Origin: Burkholderiales bacterium
GTDB lineage: Bacteria; Pseudomonadota; Gammaproteobacteria; Burkholderiales; Burkholderiaceae_E
DNA: 64,000 bases
Direction: 5' to 3'
Assembly: GCA_026399835.1 (NCBI GenBank)
Contig: JAPLQE010000044.1
Span: 1 to 64,000 of the forward strand
In this document: in pieces, positions 48,251 to 60,095 of the stretch
Numbering within the stretch: the first letter of the stretch is position 1
Layout of the letters: each line of letters starts with the position of its first letter
Position numbers and translations under genes: made by a program
The notes under the pieces: model-generated
Databases searched by the model: none
What the model was told of the DNA's origin: nothing
What the model saw: only the letters and a program-made list of their open reading frames with translations

Positions 48251-49405
48251 GTGCCCCTCGCGCCGGACGACGCACAAGACCTCGAGCACTGGCTCCGCCT
48301 GGCACTGACGCCCGGCGTCGGGCCGGTCGGTGCCCGTGCCTTGCTCGAGCAGTTCGGCCTGCCGCATGCGATCTTCGAGTCCGGCGGCGGGCTGCTCGAC
48401 GAGGTGGCCGGCGGCCGGCTCGCCGCAGCGCTGCGTGCGCGGGACCCCGAGCGCGAGCGGCGCATCGAGCATGCCCTCGAATGGGCGCAAGCCGCCCGGC
48501 ACCATCTGGTCACGCTCGCCGACGCCGACTATCCGCCGATGCTGCTGCGGATCGCCGATGCGCCGCCGCTGCTCTACGTGGTCGGACAGCGCGAGGCGCT
48601 GACGCGGCCGGCGGTCGCGATCGTCGGGTCGCGCAATCCCACCGCGGCCGGCGTCGCCAATGCACGGGCCTTCGGGCATGCGCTGTCCCGCGCAGGCTGG
48701 ACAGTGGCCAGCGGCCTGGCGCTCGGTGTCGACGGCGCCGCGCACGACGGGGCGCTCGAAGGCGGCGCTGGAACGATCGCAGTCGTGGGCACAGGCGCCG
48801 ACGTCGTCTATCCGTCGCGCCACCGTCGGCTCGCCGAGCGGATCGCGGACGATGGCGCGGTCGTCTCCGAGTTCCCGCTCGGCACCGAGCCCTCGGCCGG
48901 ACAGTTTCCGAGGCGCAACCGGCTGATCGCAGGCATGTCGCATGGCGTGCTGGTGGTCGAAGCCGCGCTGCACAGCGGCTCGCTGATCACCGCGCGTCAG
49001 GCCGGCGAGTTCGGCCGCGACGTCTTCGCGATCCCGGGCTCCATCCATTCCCCGCTCTCCCGGGGCTGCCATGCCCTGATCCGCCAGGGCGCGGTGCTGG
49101 TGGAGAGCGCGGAAGACCTGCTCGACGAGTTGCCCCGGCAGGACACCGACGAGCACCTCCGGACACGCCCGATGTCAGCAAGCGCTCACAGTGGCCCCGA
49201 GCTCCTCACCGAGCGCATCGAGATCCCGGAACAGGATCCGATCCTGGCTGCAGTCGGCCATGAACCGGTCCTGCCGGACACGCTCGCCGAACACCTCGGG
49301 CTGGCGGCGGGGGACATGGTCGCGCGGCTGGTCGTGCTGGAGCTCTCCGGGCGGCTGCAGCGGCTGCCCGACGGGCGGGTGGTCCGACCCCCTCCCATCG
49401 GCTGA
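48251..49405 (+). CDS. dprA: DNA-processing protein DprA, 384 aa
   Basis: Loads RecA on incoming single-stranded DNA during natural transformation. A SAM-like N-terminal domain (about 8-70) precedes the Rossmann DprA core. The core has VAIVGSRNPTAAG (near 119), SGLALGVDGAAH (near 155), GTGADVVYPSRHRRL and FPRRNRLIAGMSHGVLVVEA (near 218). The C-terminal winged-helix domain spans about 315-375. The GTG start at 48251 is used. In many relatives smg/DUF494 separates dprA from topB; here only a 105-base gap does. With the LysM protein it suggests the organism may be naturally competent. Confidence 0.94.
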   Translation: MPLAPDDAQDLEHWLRLALTPGVGPVGARALLEQFGLPHAIFESGGGLLDEVAGGRLAAALRARDPERERRIEHALEWAQAARHHLVTLADADYPPMLLRIADAPPLLYVVGQREALTRPAVAIVGSRNPTAAGVANARAFGHALSRAGWTVASGLALGVDGAAHDGALEGGAGTIAVVGTGADVVYPSRHRRLAERIADDGAVVSEFPLGTEPSAGQFPRRNRLIAGMSHGVLVVEAALHSGSLITARQAGEFGRDVFAIPGSIHSPLSRGCHALIRQGAVLVESAEDLLDELPRQDTDEHLRTRPMSASAHSGPELLTERIEIPEQDPILAAVGHEPVLPDTLAEHLGLAAGDMVARLVVLELSGRLQRLPDGRVVRPPPIG

Positions 49406-49510
49406 CTTGCTTCCGCGCCGATCCGGCTCTTATGATTGGCGCCCCCTGAAACCGGTCGACCCCTTGTAGCCGAGCGCTGCAGACGGCCGGTTCTCACTCA
49501 CCAGGATCCG

Positions 49511-52327
<2,817 letters not shown>

Positions 52328-52340
52328 GGGCCCGGGGCGG

Positions 52341-52400
52341 CCTGTCCTCGGCTGTCCTCGGCTGTCTTCGGCTGTCCGCGGCTGTCCGCGGCTGTCCGCG
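52341..52400. repeat. Six tandem 10-bp repeats after topB
   Basis: Six decamers of consensus GCTGTCCKCG run head to tail from 52341 to 52400: one CCTGTCCTCG, one GCTGTCCTCG, one GCTGTCTTCG and three GCTGTCCGCG. They begin 13 bases after the topB stop. The period is about one helical turn. No open frame uses them. Confidence 0.85.
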
Positions 52401-52441
52401 CCTGCCTGCCCCCGACCGCACCGCCGCCGACCGCGGTGCGG

Positions 52442-52483
52442 GGCCGGCATGGTGCCGAGGCCCCGTGCTGGGGCATGCCGGCC
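52442..52483. repeat. Two-tier inverted repeat between topB and the amidohydrolase gene
   Basis: GGCCGGCAT at 52442-52450 is the exact complement of ATGCCGGCC at 52475-52483. Inside is a second hairpin CCCC-GTGCT-GGGG (52461-52473). It could end the topB transcript or fold as a leader structure. No T-run follows on the + strand. The rest of the 318-base gap holds the decamer array and a sigma-54-like promoter. Confidence 0.6.
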
Positions 52484-52586
52484 GGGCAGCGGGCCGTCGG
52501 GCAAGCCGCCTCTACGATCCGCCAGCCCCGTGCCCGCATTGCGGTGGCGCGCGGCAGATCCCCTCCGGCCTGTGCGGCGCGCTCGT

Positions 52587-52603
52587 TTGGCACGGTTCCT
52601 GCG
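52587..52603 (+). promoter_or_regulatory. Candidate sigma-54 promoter for the amidohydrolase gene
   Basis: TTGGCACGGTTCCTGCG matches the sigma-54 pattern YTGGCACGrNNNTTGCW, with a perfect -24 element and the required GG-N10-GC spacing. The -12 element reads CTGC instead of TTGC. Transcription would start near 52614, about 30 bases before the ATG at 52646. No activator of the NtrC type is encoded next to it. Confidence 0.45.
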
Positions 52604-52645
52604 TGACGCCTCCGTCTCCGTGAACCGGCGCCTGCGCGTCCCGTG

Positions 52646-53914
52646 ATGAAGAAGACTCTGCTCAAGGGCGGTCGGGTCATCGACCCCGGCTGCGACCGTG
52701 ACGGCCGTTTCGACCTGCTGGTCGAGGACGGCCGCATCGCCGCGATCGGCCCTGGGCTGCCCGTGCCGCCCGGCCCGGGCACCGAGGTCGTCGACTGCAG
52801 CGGCCGGCTCGTGCTGCCGGGTCTGATCGACACCCACGCGCACGTCTACGAGGGCGTCACCGGCCGCTTCGGCCTGAACGCGGACCTGTGCGGCGTGCAG
52901 TCGGGCGTGACGACACTGATCGACCAGGGCGGGGCGAGCTGCATCACGCTGCCGGGCTTCAGGCGCTTCGTGGCCGAGCCCTCGCACACCCGCGTGCTGT
53001 CGTTCCTGTCGGCCTACCTGGTGGGCGGCCTGGAGGGGCACTACTACCCGGAGCTCTATCGCCCGGACTGCCTGGATGTCGCAGCCACCGTGAAGGCCGC
53101 GCGCAGCAATCCCGACCTCGTGCGCGGCCTGAAGGCGCACGCCGAGATCGGCGGCTTCGCGCGCTGGGGGCTGGACGTGATGCGCCTGGCCTCGCGGATG
53201 GGGCGCGAGGCCTCGCTGCCGCTCTACATCCACTTCGGGCAGCTCTGGCCGCGGCCGGAGCAGGGCGGCCTCGCGGTCGATCCCGACTCGATCTTCGGGC
53301 AGGTGGTCGAGACCCTCAAGCCCGGCGACGTTCTCGCCCATCCGTTCAGCCGCCATCCGGGCGGCTTCGTCGAGCTCGACGGCCGCTTGCACCCGCTGGT
53401 GCACGAGGCGGTGGCGCGCGGCCTGAAGATCGACGTCGGCCACGGCTCGCACTTCAGTTACCGGACCGCGCGCATCGTGCTCGACGCGGGCGTGCTTCCG
53501 GACACGCTGGGCGCGGACATGCACGGCTACAACACGACGGTGGCCGCGCCCCCGGGCACACCCGAGGTCCATCCGGACGAGGGCGATCACCTGTTCAAGG
53601 GCGCAGTCCGCTTCAGCCTGGTCTCGGCGATGACGAGCATGCTGGCGCTCGGACTGCCGCTCGCTCACGTGGTCGACATGGTGACCCGCAACGCGGCGAG
53701 GATGGTCGGCCTCGAGGGCGAGCTGGGGACGCTGAAGGTCGGCGGCGTGGCCGACGTCACCGTGCTGGCCGACGAGACCGGGCGCTGGGCGCTGCGCGAC
53801 AACGAGGGCACGCAGCTCGTCGCCGAGCGGCTGCTGCGCCCGCTGTTCTGCCTGCGGGCGGGCGTGCGCTTCGACGCCGGCGCCTCGATCCTGCCCTGGC
53901 CGCAGGCCGCCTGA
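52646..53914 (+). CDS. Metal-dependent amidohydrolase (dihydroorotase/deacetylase-like), 422 aa
   Basis: An amidohydrolase-superfamily enzyme, closest to the dihydroorotase-like/EF_0837-type deacetylase group that cleaves cyclic amides or N-acyl groups. The two metal-binding His are in DTHAHVYEG (near 64-68). The likely carboxylated Lys is in GLKAHAEIGG (near 158), further His in YIHFGQ and LAHPFSRH, and the catalytic Asp in GADMHGYN (near 292). The C-terminal composite beta domain closes the fold (GTLKVGGVADVTVL). The start is ATG 52646, with a GTG three bases earlier possible. A sigma-54-like promoter precedes it. Substrate unknown. Confidence 0.88.
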   Translation: MKKTLLKGGRVIDPGCDRDGRFDLLVEDGRIAAIGPGLPVPPGPGTEVVDCSGRLVLPGLIDTHAHVYEGVTGRFGLNADLCGVQSGVTTLIDQGGASCITLPGFRRFVAEPSHTRVLSFLSAYLVGGLEGHYYPELYRPDCLDVAATVKAARSNPDLVRGLKAHAEIGGFARWGLDVMRLASRMGREASLPLYIHFGQLWPRPEQGGLAVDPDSIFGQVVETLKPGDVLAHPFSRHPGGFVELDGRLHPLVHEAVARGLKIDVGHGSHFSYRTARIVLDAGVLPDTLGADMHGYNTTVAAPPGTPEVHPDEGDHLFKGAVRFSLVSAMTSMLALGLPLAHVVDMVTRNAARMVGLEGELGTLKVGGVADVTVLADETGRWALRDNEGTQLVAERLLRPLFCLRAGVRFDAGASILPWPQAA

Positions 53915-53935
53915 TGAAGCAGAGGCCGCCCTGAT

Positions 53936-53957
53936 GGCGCCGGCCGGGCCCGGCGCC
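53936..53957. terminator. GC hairpin between convergent genes
   Basis: An 8-bp stem GGCGCCGG/CCGGCGCC at 53936-53943 and 53950-53957 with a 6-base loop. It lies between the amidohydrolase stop and the DUF3717 stop. It lacks a T-run on both strands, so terminator function is tentative. Confidence 0.4.
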
Positions 53958-53972
53958 GGGCTCAGGACCCGC

Positions 53973-54194
53973 TCAGGCGGGCCGCAGCCACAGCCCCAGG
54001 GCGACCCGTTCGGCATCCGTGAGCGCGTCGACGTCGACGCCGTCGAGTCGCTCCCAGATCAGCCGGCCGTAGAGCGCCCCGAGCGTGGCGACCTCCAGCG
54101 TCAGTGACGACTCGGCGCCGCTGGCGGGCTGTGCCGCGCGGGCACGGTTGATCGCGGCCTCGAGCTCGGCGATCGAGATGCGGCGAGGGCTCAC
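53973..54194 (-). CDS. DUF3717 domain protein, 73 aa
   Basis: A small soluble protein resembling DUF3717, a family I know from Burkholderiales and of unknown function. The hallmark is ISIAELEAAINRARA at the N-terminus, followed by a segment of short helices (LEVATLGALYGRLIWERLDGVD) and DALTDAERVALGLWL. The usual Cys-bearing segment is altered here. I chose a GTG at 54194, which begins just before the hallmark; a GTG at 54242 would add 16 residues with poor composition. Neither has a clear ribosome site. It is divergent from the ChaC-like gene. Confidence 0.7.
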   Translation of the reverse strand: MSPRRISIAELEAAINRARAAQPASGAESSLTLEVATLGALYGRLIWERLDGVDVDALTDAERVALGLWLRPA

Positions 54195-54319
54195 GACGCG
54201 GGGACGCGGGGCGTGGGATGGACCATCGGTCGACGGTAGCACACCGGTCGTAGGCTTTTCCGTGACGTCCGGCCGCCGCCGTGAACCCCGAACCGGTCTC
54301 GACCGTTAATGTCCTCACC

Positions 54320-54916
54320 ATGACCGCGTTCGACAGCCTGCACGGTGCCGTCGTCGCCGCTGACCCCTCCGAGCCGGCCCCCTCCCGCCCGCTCGCCGAC
54401 TGGGTCTTCGGCTACGGCTCGCTCATCTGGGATCCGGGTTTCGATTTCCACGAAGCCGGCCTCGCTCAGGTCCACGGCTACCACCGGACCTTCTGCATCC
54501 GCTCGACCCGCTACCGCGGTACCCCCGAGCAGCCCGGTGTGGTCCTCGGACTCGACCGGGGCGGCTCGTGCATCGGCATGGCGTTCCGGCTACGGCCCGA
54601 GTCGCGGCGCGCCGCGGTCGATGCCCTGTACGAACGCGAGATGACCGGCGGCGTCTATGTCGCCCGGCAGCTGTCGGCCATCCTCGCGGATGGTCGACGT
54701 GTGCAGGCGCTCGCTTTCGTTGCGAACCGCTCCAGCGCGTCCTACGAACGTCTGAACGACGACGAGATCGTCCGCCGCCTGAGCGCCTGCTGCGGCCAGC
54801 GCGGACGCAACCGCGAGTACGCGATCCGCACCTGGCACAGCCTCGCGGCGCACGGCGTGCACTGCCCCCATCTGGGCACGGTCGGCCGCCGCCTGCTCGA
54901 GACCGGCTGCGACTGA
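54320..54916 (+). CDS. ChaC-like gamma-glutamylcyclotransferase, 198 aa
   Basis: A ChaC-family enzyme that probably splits gamma-glutamyl peptides such as glutathione into 5-oxoproline and the remaining peptide. The substrate-binding loop is VFGYGSLIWDPGF near 29-41. The catalytic Glu is expected in YEREM near 100-104. Later blocks AFVANRSSASY and CGQRGRNREY match the family. The ATG at 54320 is preferred over the GTG at 54281; neither has a strong ribosome site. A strong terminator lies about 155 bases after the stop. A link to the gamma-glutamyl chemistry of the GS-like gene is conceivable but they are 40 kb apart. Confidence 0.88.
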   Translation: MTAFDSLHGAVVAADPSEPAPSRPLADWVFGYGSLIWDPGFDFHEAGLAQVHGYHRTFCIRSTRYRGTPEQPGVVLGLDRGGSCIGMAFRLRPESRRAAVDALYEREMTGGVYVARQLSAILADGRRVQALAFVANRSSASYERLNDDEIVRRLSACCGQRGRNREYAIRTWHSLAAHGVHCPHLGTVGRRLLETGCD

Positions 54917-54944
54917 GCCCGGCGGGCGCCGCCCGCCCGCGGTC

Positions 54945-55104
54945 GCCGTGATGGAACCGGGACGCGATCCCACCCCGTGCGAGACCTGGATCCATCGCGC
55001 CGTGATCTCGGCTGCGCACACTCGTCTCCAGGTTCTCTCCTCAGCTCCATGACACCCTCCGCTGGAGCCTTGGGCCGGTCGTCTCGGACCGGCCCTTTTC
55101 TTTT
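54945..55104 (+). ncRNA. Candidate small RNA or 3'-UTR RNA with anti-SD motifs
   Basis: The non-coding stretch after the ChaC gene ends in a perfect terminator. Just before it is a hairpin CTCCA/TGGAG (55045-55067) whose loop reads TGACACCCTCCGC. It is preceded by the unpaired pyrimidine run TTCTCTCCTC. CUCC-rich loops and linkers are typical of small RNAs that pair with ribosome-binding sites. No promoter was pinned down, so it could equally be the 3'-UTR of the ChaC mRNA. The 5' boundary is a guess. Confidence 0.35.
55072..55104 (+). terminator. Strong rho-independent terminator
   Basis: A perfect 9-bp stem GGGCCGGTC/GACCGGCCC (55072-55080, 55087-55095) with loop GTCTCG is followed directly by TTTTCTTTT. 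It is the only textbook intrinsic terminator noticed in the window. It insulates the hybrid kinase gene from upstream transcription. Confidence 0.9.
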
Positions 55105-55324
55105 CCAGGCACGGCGCAGCCCATACGCCGCGTGTCGGCCCGACCGGCAGGCCTGTGAAGCGGGCGGACCGGCGTCCGATAATCCGGACAGAAGCCGGCT
55201 TCCCCGAACCGGCGCGGCAGACCCCGACCCATCCGCCTATGCGCCCCCGCCCCTGCTGCCTGCACGGCCCGCGCACCGATGCCCGCACCGGGCACCGCCA
55301 GACGCGGCGCGGGTCCATGAACCG

Positions 55325-57502
55325 ATGAACTCCCAGCTCGCCGCCCGGCTGGCCCGCCACCTCGGCACACCCGACCGCGCCTCGCTCGACGCCGCCCTCG
55401 CCGCCTGCGAGGCCGCCGCCGCTCGCGAATCGGGGCCGCTCGCCGGGGTGCTCGGCGGGCTGCGCGGCCTGCTCGACGAGCTCGCTGCGGACGTGGCCGA
55501 CGCCGCCGACGCGCAGCGCCGCACCGACCTGCAGCGCGACCTGGAGTCGCAGAAGTTCGCGCTCGATCAGCACGCCATCGTCAGCGTCACCGACACCACC
55601 GGGCGGATCCTCGACGCCAATGCGAAGTTCTGCGCGCTGACCGGCTACACGCTCGACGAACTGATCGGGGCGAACCACCGGATCGTCGGCAGCGGCGCGC
55701 ATCCGCCCGAATTCTTCGCGGCCATGTGGCGAACCATCGGCGCGGGCGAGGTCTGGCACGGCGAGATCTGCAACCGCTCGAAGGACGGCTCGCTGCACTG
55801 GGTCGACGCGTCGATCGTCCCGATGGCCGGCGCCGACGGGCGACCCGAGCGCTTCGTCGCGATCCGCACCGACATCACCGAGAGGAAGCGCGCCGAGGCG
55901 GCCCTGCGCCAGCAGCTGCACTTCCGCGCCGAGCTGCTCGACGCGATCCCGGTGGCGATCTACTACAAGGACGCGCGCGGCCGCTTCGTCGGCATGAACC
56001 GTGCGCTGGAGTGGCTGTTCGACATCGACCGGCACACGGCGATCGGGAAGACCTCGGCCGAGGTCTTCTCCAACGGCTATGCCGACGTGCACATCGAGCG
56101 CGACCGCGAGGTGCTCGCGCGGCCGACGCGCCAGTCTTACGAGATGGAGATGCCGCTGCCCGACGGCACGCCACGCACGCTGTACTACAGCAAGGCCTCG
56201 ATGACCGACGCCGGCGGCACGGTCACCGGCATGATCGGCGTGATCTTGGACACCACCGAGCGCAAGTCGCTCGAGCGGCGGCTCGGCGAGGCGAAGGACG
56301 CGGCCGAGGCGGCGAGCCTCGCCAAGAGCCAGTTCCTCGCGAACATGAGCCACGAGATCCGCACGCCGATGAACGGGATCATCGGCATGACCGAGCTGGT
56401 GCTCGACACCGCGCTCACGCAGCACCAGCGCGACTACCTCGAGACGGTGCGCCAGTCGGCCGACGCGCTGATGGACATCATCAACGACCTGCTCGACCTG
56501 TCCAAGATCGAGGCCGGGCGCATGGAGCTCGAGTCGATCGACTTCGGGCCACGCGCGCTGCTCGAGCATCTGTGCCGGCCGATCGCACTGTCCGCGCAGC
56601 GCAAGTCGCTCGCCTTCGCGCTCGAATTGGGCGCGGGCGTGCCCGCCCTCGCCCGGGGCGACCCCGGGCGGCTGCGGCAGGTCCTGGTCAACCTGCTGGG
56701 CAACGCGGTGAAGTTCACGCAGCGAGGCTCGGTGACGCTGAAGGTCGACGCGCGGACCGGGTCGGCGCCGGGCGGCGAGACCTCGATCGTGCTCGACTGC
56801 GAGGTCGGCGACACCGGCGTGGGCATCCCCGCCGACAAGCAGGGGCTGGTGTTCGACGCGTTCGCCCAGGCGGACAGCTCGACCACGCGCCGATTCGGCG
56901 GGACCGGACTGGGTCTGGCGATCACTCGGCGCCTGGTCGAGACGATGGGGGGCACGATCTCGGTGAGCAGCACGCCCGGCCTCGGCAGCCGGTTCCGCTT
57001 CACGGTCGCGCTGCGGCCGGCGTCCGAAGCCACCGCATCGCCCGGCGCGGCCGAGGCGGGCGACATCCCCGGTCTCCTCCCTGCCGATGCGGCCGCCGAC
57101 GCGGACGACCCGGCTTCGGGCCGCCCGCTGCGCGTGCTGCTCGCCGAGGACAACGCCGTCAACCAGAAGCTGGCCTCGCTGATGCTGCGCAAGCTCGGCC
57201 ACGAGGTGGTCGTCGCCGGCGACGGGCGCCAGGCCTGCGAACAGGTGGCGCAGGGCGACTTCGACCTCGTGTTGATGGACATGCAGATGCCCGAGATGGA
57301 CGGCATCGAGGCCACCCGATGCATCCGCGATGCCGGCCATCGCCTGCCGATCGTCGCGATGACCGCGAACGCGATGGACGCCGATCGCGAGCGCTGCATC
57401 GCGGCTGGCATGAACGGCTTCCTCGCGAAGCCGGTGCGCGCGCCGGCGCTCGCCGACGCGATCCGGGCGGTGTCCGCGCTGCGCACGGCGGCGGCGGGCT
57501 GA
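55325..57502 (+). CDS. PAS-PAS hybrid sensor histidine kinase/response regulator, 725 aa
   Basis: A soluble hybrid kinase with no membrane segment. A helical N-terminus (about 1-75) is followed by PAS/PAC domain 1 (about 78-195, ending [13 protein letters not shown]) and PAS domain 2 (about 200-320, [22 protein letters not shown]). The HisKA domain has its phosphoacceptor His at about 343 (NMSHEIRTP). The ATPase domain has [16 protein letters not shown] and [10 protein letters not shown]-terminal receiver has its phospho-acceptor Asp near 651 ([13 protein letters not shown]). All kinase boxes are intact. The ATG at 55325 (MNSQLAARL) is chosen over the long upstream frame that crosses the terminator. 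No separate output protein is adjacent. Confidence 0.9.
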   Translation: MNSQLAARLARHLGTPDRASLDAALAACEAAAARESGPLAGVLGGLRGLLDELAADVADAADAQRRTDLQRDLESQKFALDQHAIVSVTDTTGRILDANAKFCALTGYTLDELIGANHRIVGSGAHPPEFFAAMWRTIGAGEVWHGEICNRSKDGSLHWVDASIVPMAGADGRPERFVAIRTDITERKRAEAALRQQLHFRAELLDAIPVAIYYKDARGRFVGMNRALEWLFDIDRHTAIGKTSAEVFSNGYADVHIERDREVLARPTRQSYEMEMPLPDGTPRTLYYSKASMTDAGGTVTGMIGVILDTTERKSLERRLGEAKDAAEAASLAKSQFLANMSHEIRTPMNGIIGMTELVLDTALTQHQRDYLETVRQSADALMDIINDLLDLSKIEAGRMELESIDFGPRALLEHLCRPIALSAQRKSLAFALELGAGVPALARGDPGRLRQVLVNLLGNAVKFTQRGSVTLKVDARTGSAPGGETSIVLDCEVGDTGVGIPADKQGLVFDAFAQADSSTTRRFGGTGLGLAITRRLVETMGGTISVSSTPGLGSRFRFTVALRPASEATASPGAAEAGDIPGLLPADAAADADDPASGRPLRVLLAEDNAVNQKLASLMLRKLGHEVVVAGDGRQACEQVAQGDFDLVLMDMQMPEMDGIEATRCIRDAGHRLPIVAMTANAMDADRERCIAAGMNGFLAKPVRAPALADAIRAVSALRTAAAG

Positions 57503-57526
57503 GGCCGGCCCGGTAGAATCCGGGCC

Positions 57527-58861
57527 ATGAAAGCGTGGCGCCGGATCGGCGCGGTCATCGTGGTACTCGCCATCGCCGGCGGACTCGCCTGGCGTGCGTG
57601 GCGCCCGGAACCGGTCGCCCTGGTCGCGGTCGCCGAAGCGCCCCTGGTGCAGACCCTGGTGTTCTCCGGGCGCGTGGCCGCGCCCGTGCGCGTGGACCTC
57701 GGCGCGACGGTCACCGGACGCGTGGTCGAGGTCGCGGTCCGCGAGGGCGACTCGGTCCGTACGGGCGATCCCCTCGCACGGCTCGAGTCTGCGGAGCTGC
57801 AGGCCCAGCTGTCCCAGACGCAGGCCGCGCTGCGGCTCGCCGAGGCCCGGGTGGTCGGCCAGCGCGAGGTCGGCGTGCCGACCGCCGATGCGGCCCTGGA
57901 GTCCGCACGTGCCACGCTCGACGCGGCGCAGCGCGAGTCCCGCCGCAGCCGCGACCTGTTCGACCGCGGCTACGTGTCGCAGGCCCGGATCGACGAGACC
58001 GACCGTGCGGTGCGTATCGCGCAGGCGCAGATCGAAGCCGCCGGCGCCTCCGCGCGGGCCAATGCGGGCCGCGGCACCGAGGTCGAGCAGGCCCGCCTGC
58101 GGGTCGACGAGGCGCGGGCCGCGGCATCGCTCGCACAGGCCCGGCTCGCGCAGGCCCGGATCGTCGCCCCCGCGGACGGGCGCATCGTCACGCGGCTGGT
58201 CGAGCCCGGGCAGATCGTGCAGCCCGGCCGCGCGCTGTTCGCATTCGCCGCCACCGGCGCCGCGCAGCTCGTCGGCCAGGCGGACGAGAAGTTCCTCTCG
58301 CAGCTGGCCGTCGGGCAGCTCGCGCGGGTCGTCGCCGACGCCTTCCCGCAGCAGCCGTTCGAGGCGCGGGTGCTGCGCATCGCGCCCGGTGTCGACGCGC
58401 AGCGCGGCACGGTCGAGGTGAAGTTCGAGGTCGCAGCCCCCCCGCCCTTCCTGCGCGAGGACATGACGCTGTCGATGCAGGTCGCCACCGGTCGGCGCGA
58501 TCGCGCGCTCACGCTGCCGGCAGCGGCGGTGATCGGCGCGGGCGTGGACGGACGGGTGCGGCGGCTGGCGGACGGCCGCGTGCTCGAGCAGTCGGTGCGG
58601 GTGGGGCTGCGCACGCTCGATCGCGTCGAGATCGCCGACGGGCTGGCGGTCGGCGACACGGTGCTGGCCGATCCGCTCGCCGTCGCGCCCGGCGCACGGG
58701 CGCGGGCGGCCCGTGACGGCGAGACGACGGGACGCGCGGGAACGGGAACGGGCTCGGGCTCGGGCGCCGGTGCGGCAGGCACGGGCGCGGCGCGCTCCGG
58801 CGAGGCCCCCGCGAACGGCGCGGCCCCGGCGACGGGCACCGCCGTCGGCGGCGGCCGCTGA
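57527..58861 (+). CDS. HlyD/MacA-type periplasmic adaptor protein, 444 aa
   Basis: The membrane-fusion adaptor of a tripartite ABC or RND efflux system, anchored by one N-terminal helix (about 6-24). The lipoyl halves are read from RVAAPVRVDLGATVTGRVVEVAV near 46-68 and ARIVAPADGRIVTRLVEPGQ near 205-225. A coiled-coil hairpin (about 85-200) and a beta-barrel (LVGQADEKFLSQLAVGQLARV) lie between and after. The last 55 residues are Gly/Thr/Ala-rich (GTGTGSGSGAGAAGTG), encoded by a G-quadruplex-like repeat. The next gene is an FtsX-type permease, so this is a MacAB-like system with a separate ATPase. Confidence 0.9.
   Translation: MKAWRRIGAVIVVLAIAGGLAWRAWRPEPVALVAVAEAPLVQTLVFSGRVAAPVRVDLGATVTGRVVEVAVREGDSVRTGDPLARLESAELQAQLSQTQAALRLAEARVVGQREVGVPTADAALESARATLDAAQRESRRSRDLFDRGYVSQARIDETDRAVRIAQAQIEAAGASARANAGRGTEVEQARLRVDEARAAASLAQARLAQARIVAPADGRIVTRLVEPGQIVQPGRALFAFAATGAAQLVGQADEKFLSQLAVGQLARVVADAFPQQPFEARVLRIAPGVDAQRGTVEVKFEVAAPPPFLREDMTLSMQVATGRRDRALTLPAAAVIGAGVDGRVRRLADGRVLEQSVRVGLRTLDRVEIADGLAVGDTVLADPLAVAPGARARAARDGETTGRAGTGTGSGSGAGAAGTGAARSGEAPANGAAPATGTAVGGGR
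58738..58764 (+). repeat. G-quadruplex-forming hexamer repeat in the adaptor gene
   Basis: Five GGG tracts spaced by exactly three bases (GGGAAC GGGAAC GGGCTC GGGCTC GGG) lie on the coding strand near the 3' end of the adaptor gene. This satisfies the strict G3-N3 quadruplex pattern in both DNA and mRNA. Confidence 0.75.
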
Positions 58862-58877
58862 GCGCCGGGCCCCGGAC

Positions 58878-60095
58878 GTGGGCTTCGCCTGGCGCATCGC
58901 GGTCCGCTTCCTCGTCGAGGGGAAGATGCAGACGCTGCTGCTGATCGTCGGCGTGGCGATGGGCGTGGCGGTCGTCACCTACATCACCGCGCTGATCGAC
59001 GGCCTGCAGGGCAACACCATCCGTCGCACGCTCGGCGTGCAGCCGCACCTCACGATCCGTCCGGTGAAGGACGTGCCGCTCGCCGGGCGGCTCGCCACGC
59101 CGGGCGTCGACGCCGCCGCGCAGGAGCAGCCGCGCGCGCAGCGCACCCGCTCGATCGAGAACTGGACGCCGCTGGCGCGCTCGCTCGAGGACGCGCCCGG
59201 CGTCGTCGCGGTCTCGCCGATGGCCGGCGGCACCGCGATCGCGCTGCGCGGCGAGGGCAGCCGTGCGGTCGCCATCGTCGGCGTCGAGCTCGAGCGCTAC
59301 GACCGGATCGCCGGGCTGTCCGGGAAGATCGTCGAGGGCACGGCACGCCTGGGCCCGGGCGAGGCGATCGTCGGGCGCGAGCTCGCCGAGGACCTCGGCG
59401 TGCGGCTCGGCGACCGGTTCTCGCTGTCGATCTCGCGCGACACCACCGAATCGCTGCGTGCGGTCGCGATCTTCGACGTCGGCGTGCGCGACGTGAACCG
59501 GCGCAACGTCTACCTGCCGCTGCGGACCGCGCAGAACCTGCTCGGCATCCCGGGCGGCGTCACGCAGCTCGACCTGACGGTGACCGAGGTCTTCGACGCC
59601 GAACGCATCGCCGGCCGGCTGCGGGCGCGCCTGCCCTACGAGATCGAGAGCTGGATGCAGACCAACAGCCAGCTGCTGTCGGCCCTCGACGCGCAGACGC
59701 TGTCGACGCGGCTGATCCGCGGCGTGGTGATGCTGGTGGTGGTGCTCGGCATCGCGAGCGTGCTGGTGGTGTCGGTCGTGCAGAAGCGCAAGGAGATCGG
59801 GATCCTGCGCGCGATGGGCGCCTCGCGCGCGCAGATGACGCGGGTCTTCCTGCTGCAGGGCGCGCTGGTGAGCGCGGCGGGCTCGGTGCTCGGCGCCGCG
59901 ATCGCCTGGGCGATGGTCGCCGCGTTCACCGCGCTGGTGAAGGGTGCGGACGGCCGGCCGCTGTTCCCGATCGTGCTCGACTTCGAGACCTTCGCCTGGG
60001 TCGCGGCGGGGGCCACGCTCGCGGGCGTGCTGGCGGCGGTCGCGCCCGCACGGCGCGCCGCGGCGCTCGACCCCGCGCAGGCGATCCGGCTGTGA
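58878..60095 (+). CDS. ABC transporter permease, FtsX/MacB/LolC-like, 405 aa
   Basis: An inner-membrane permease of the MacB/LolCE/FtsX type. One helix near the N-terminus ([24 protein letters not shown]) is followed by a large periplasmic domain of about 230 residues and three C-terminal helices ([36 protein letters not shown], split about 275-310; two more to the end). [12 protein letters not shown] is the family's conserved cytoplasmic coupling helix. The start is a GTG at 58878, 16 bases after the adaptor stop. It overlaps the ATPase gene as GTGA. Likely role: export of a lipid-like compound, peptide or drug. Confidence 0.9.
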   Translation: MGFAWRIAVRFLVEGKMQTLLLIVGVAMGVAVVTYITALIDGLQGNTIRRTLGVQPHLTIRPVKDVPLAGRLATPGVDAAAQEQPRAQRTRSIENWTPLARSLEDAPGVVAVSPMAGGTAIALRGEGSRAVAIVGVELERYDRIAGLSGKIVEGTARLGPGEAIVGRELAEDLGVRLGDRFSLSISRDTTESLRAVAIFDVGVRDVNRRNVYLPLRTAQNLLGIPGGVTQLDLTVTEVFDAERIAGRLRARLPYEIESWMQTNSQLLSALDAQTLSTRLIRGVVMLVVVLGIASVLVVSVVQKRKEIGILRAMGASRAQMTRVFLLQGALVSAAGSVLGAAIAWAMVAAFTALVKGADGRPLFPIVLDFETFAWVAAGATLAGVLAAVAPARRAAALDPAQAIRL

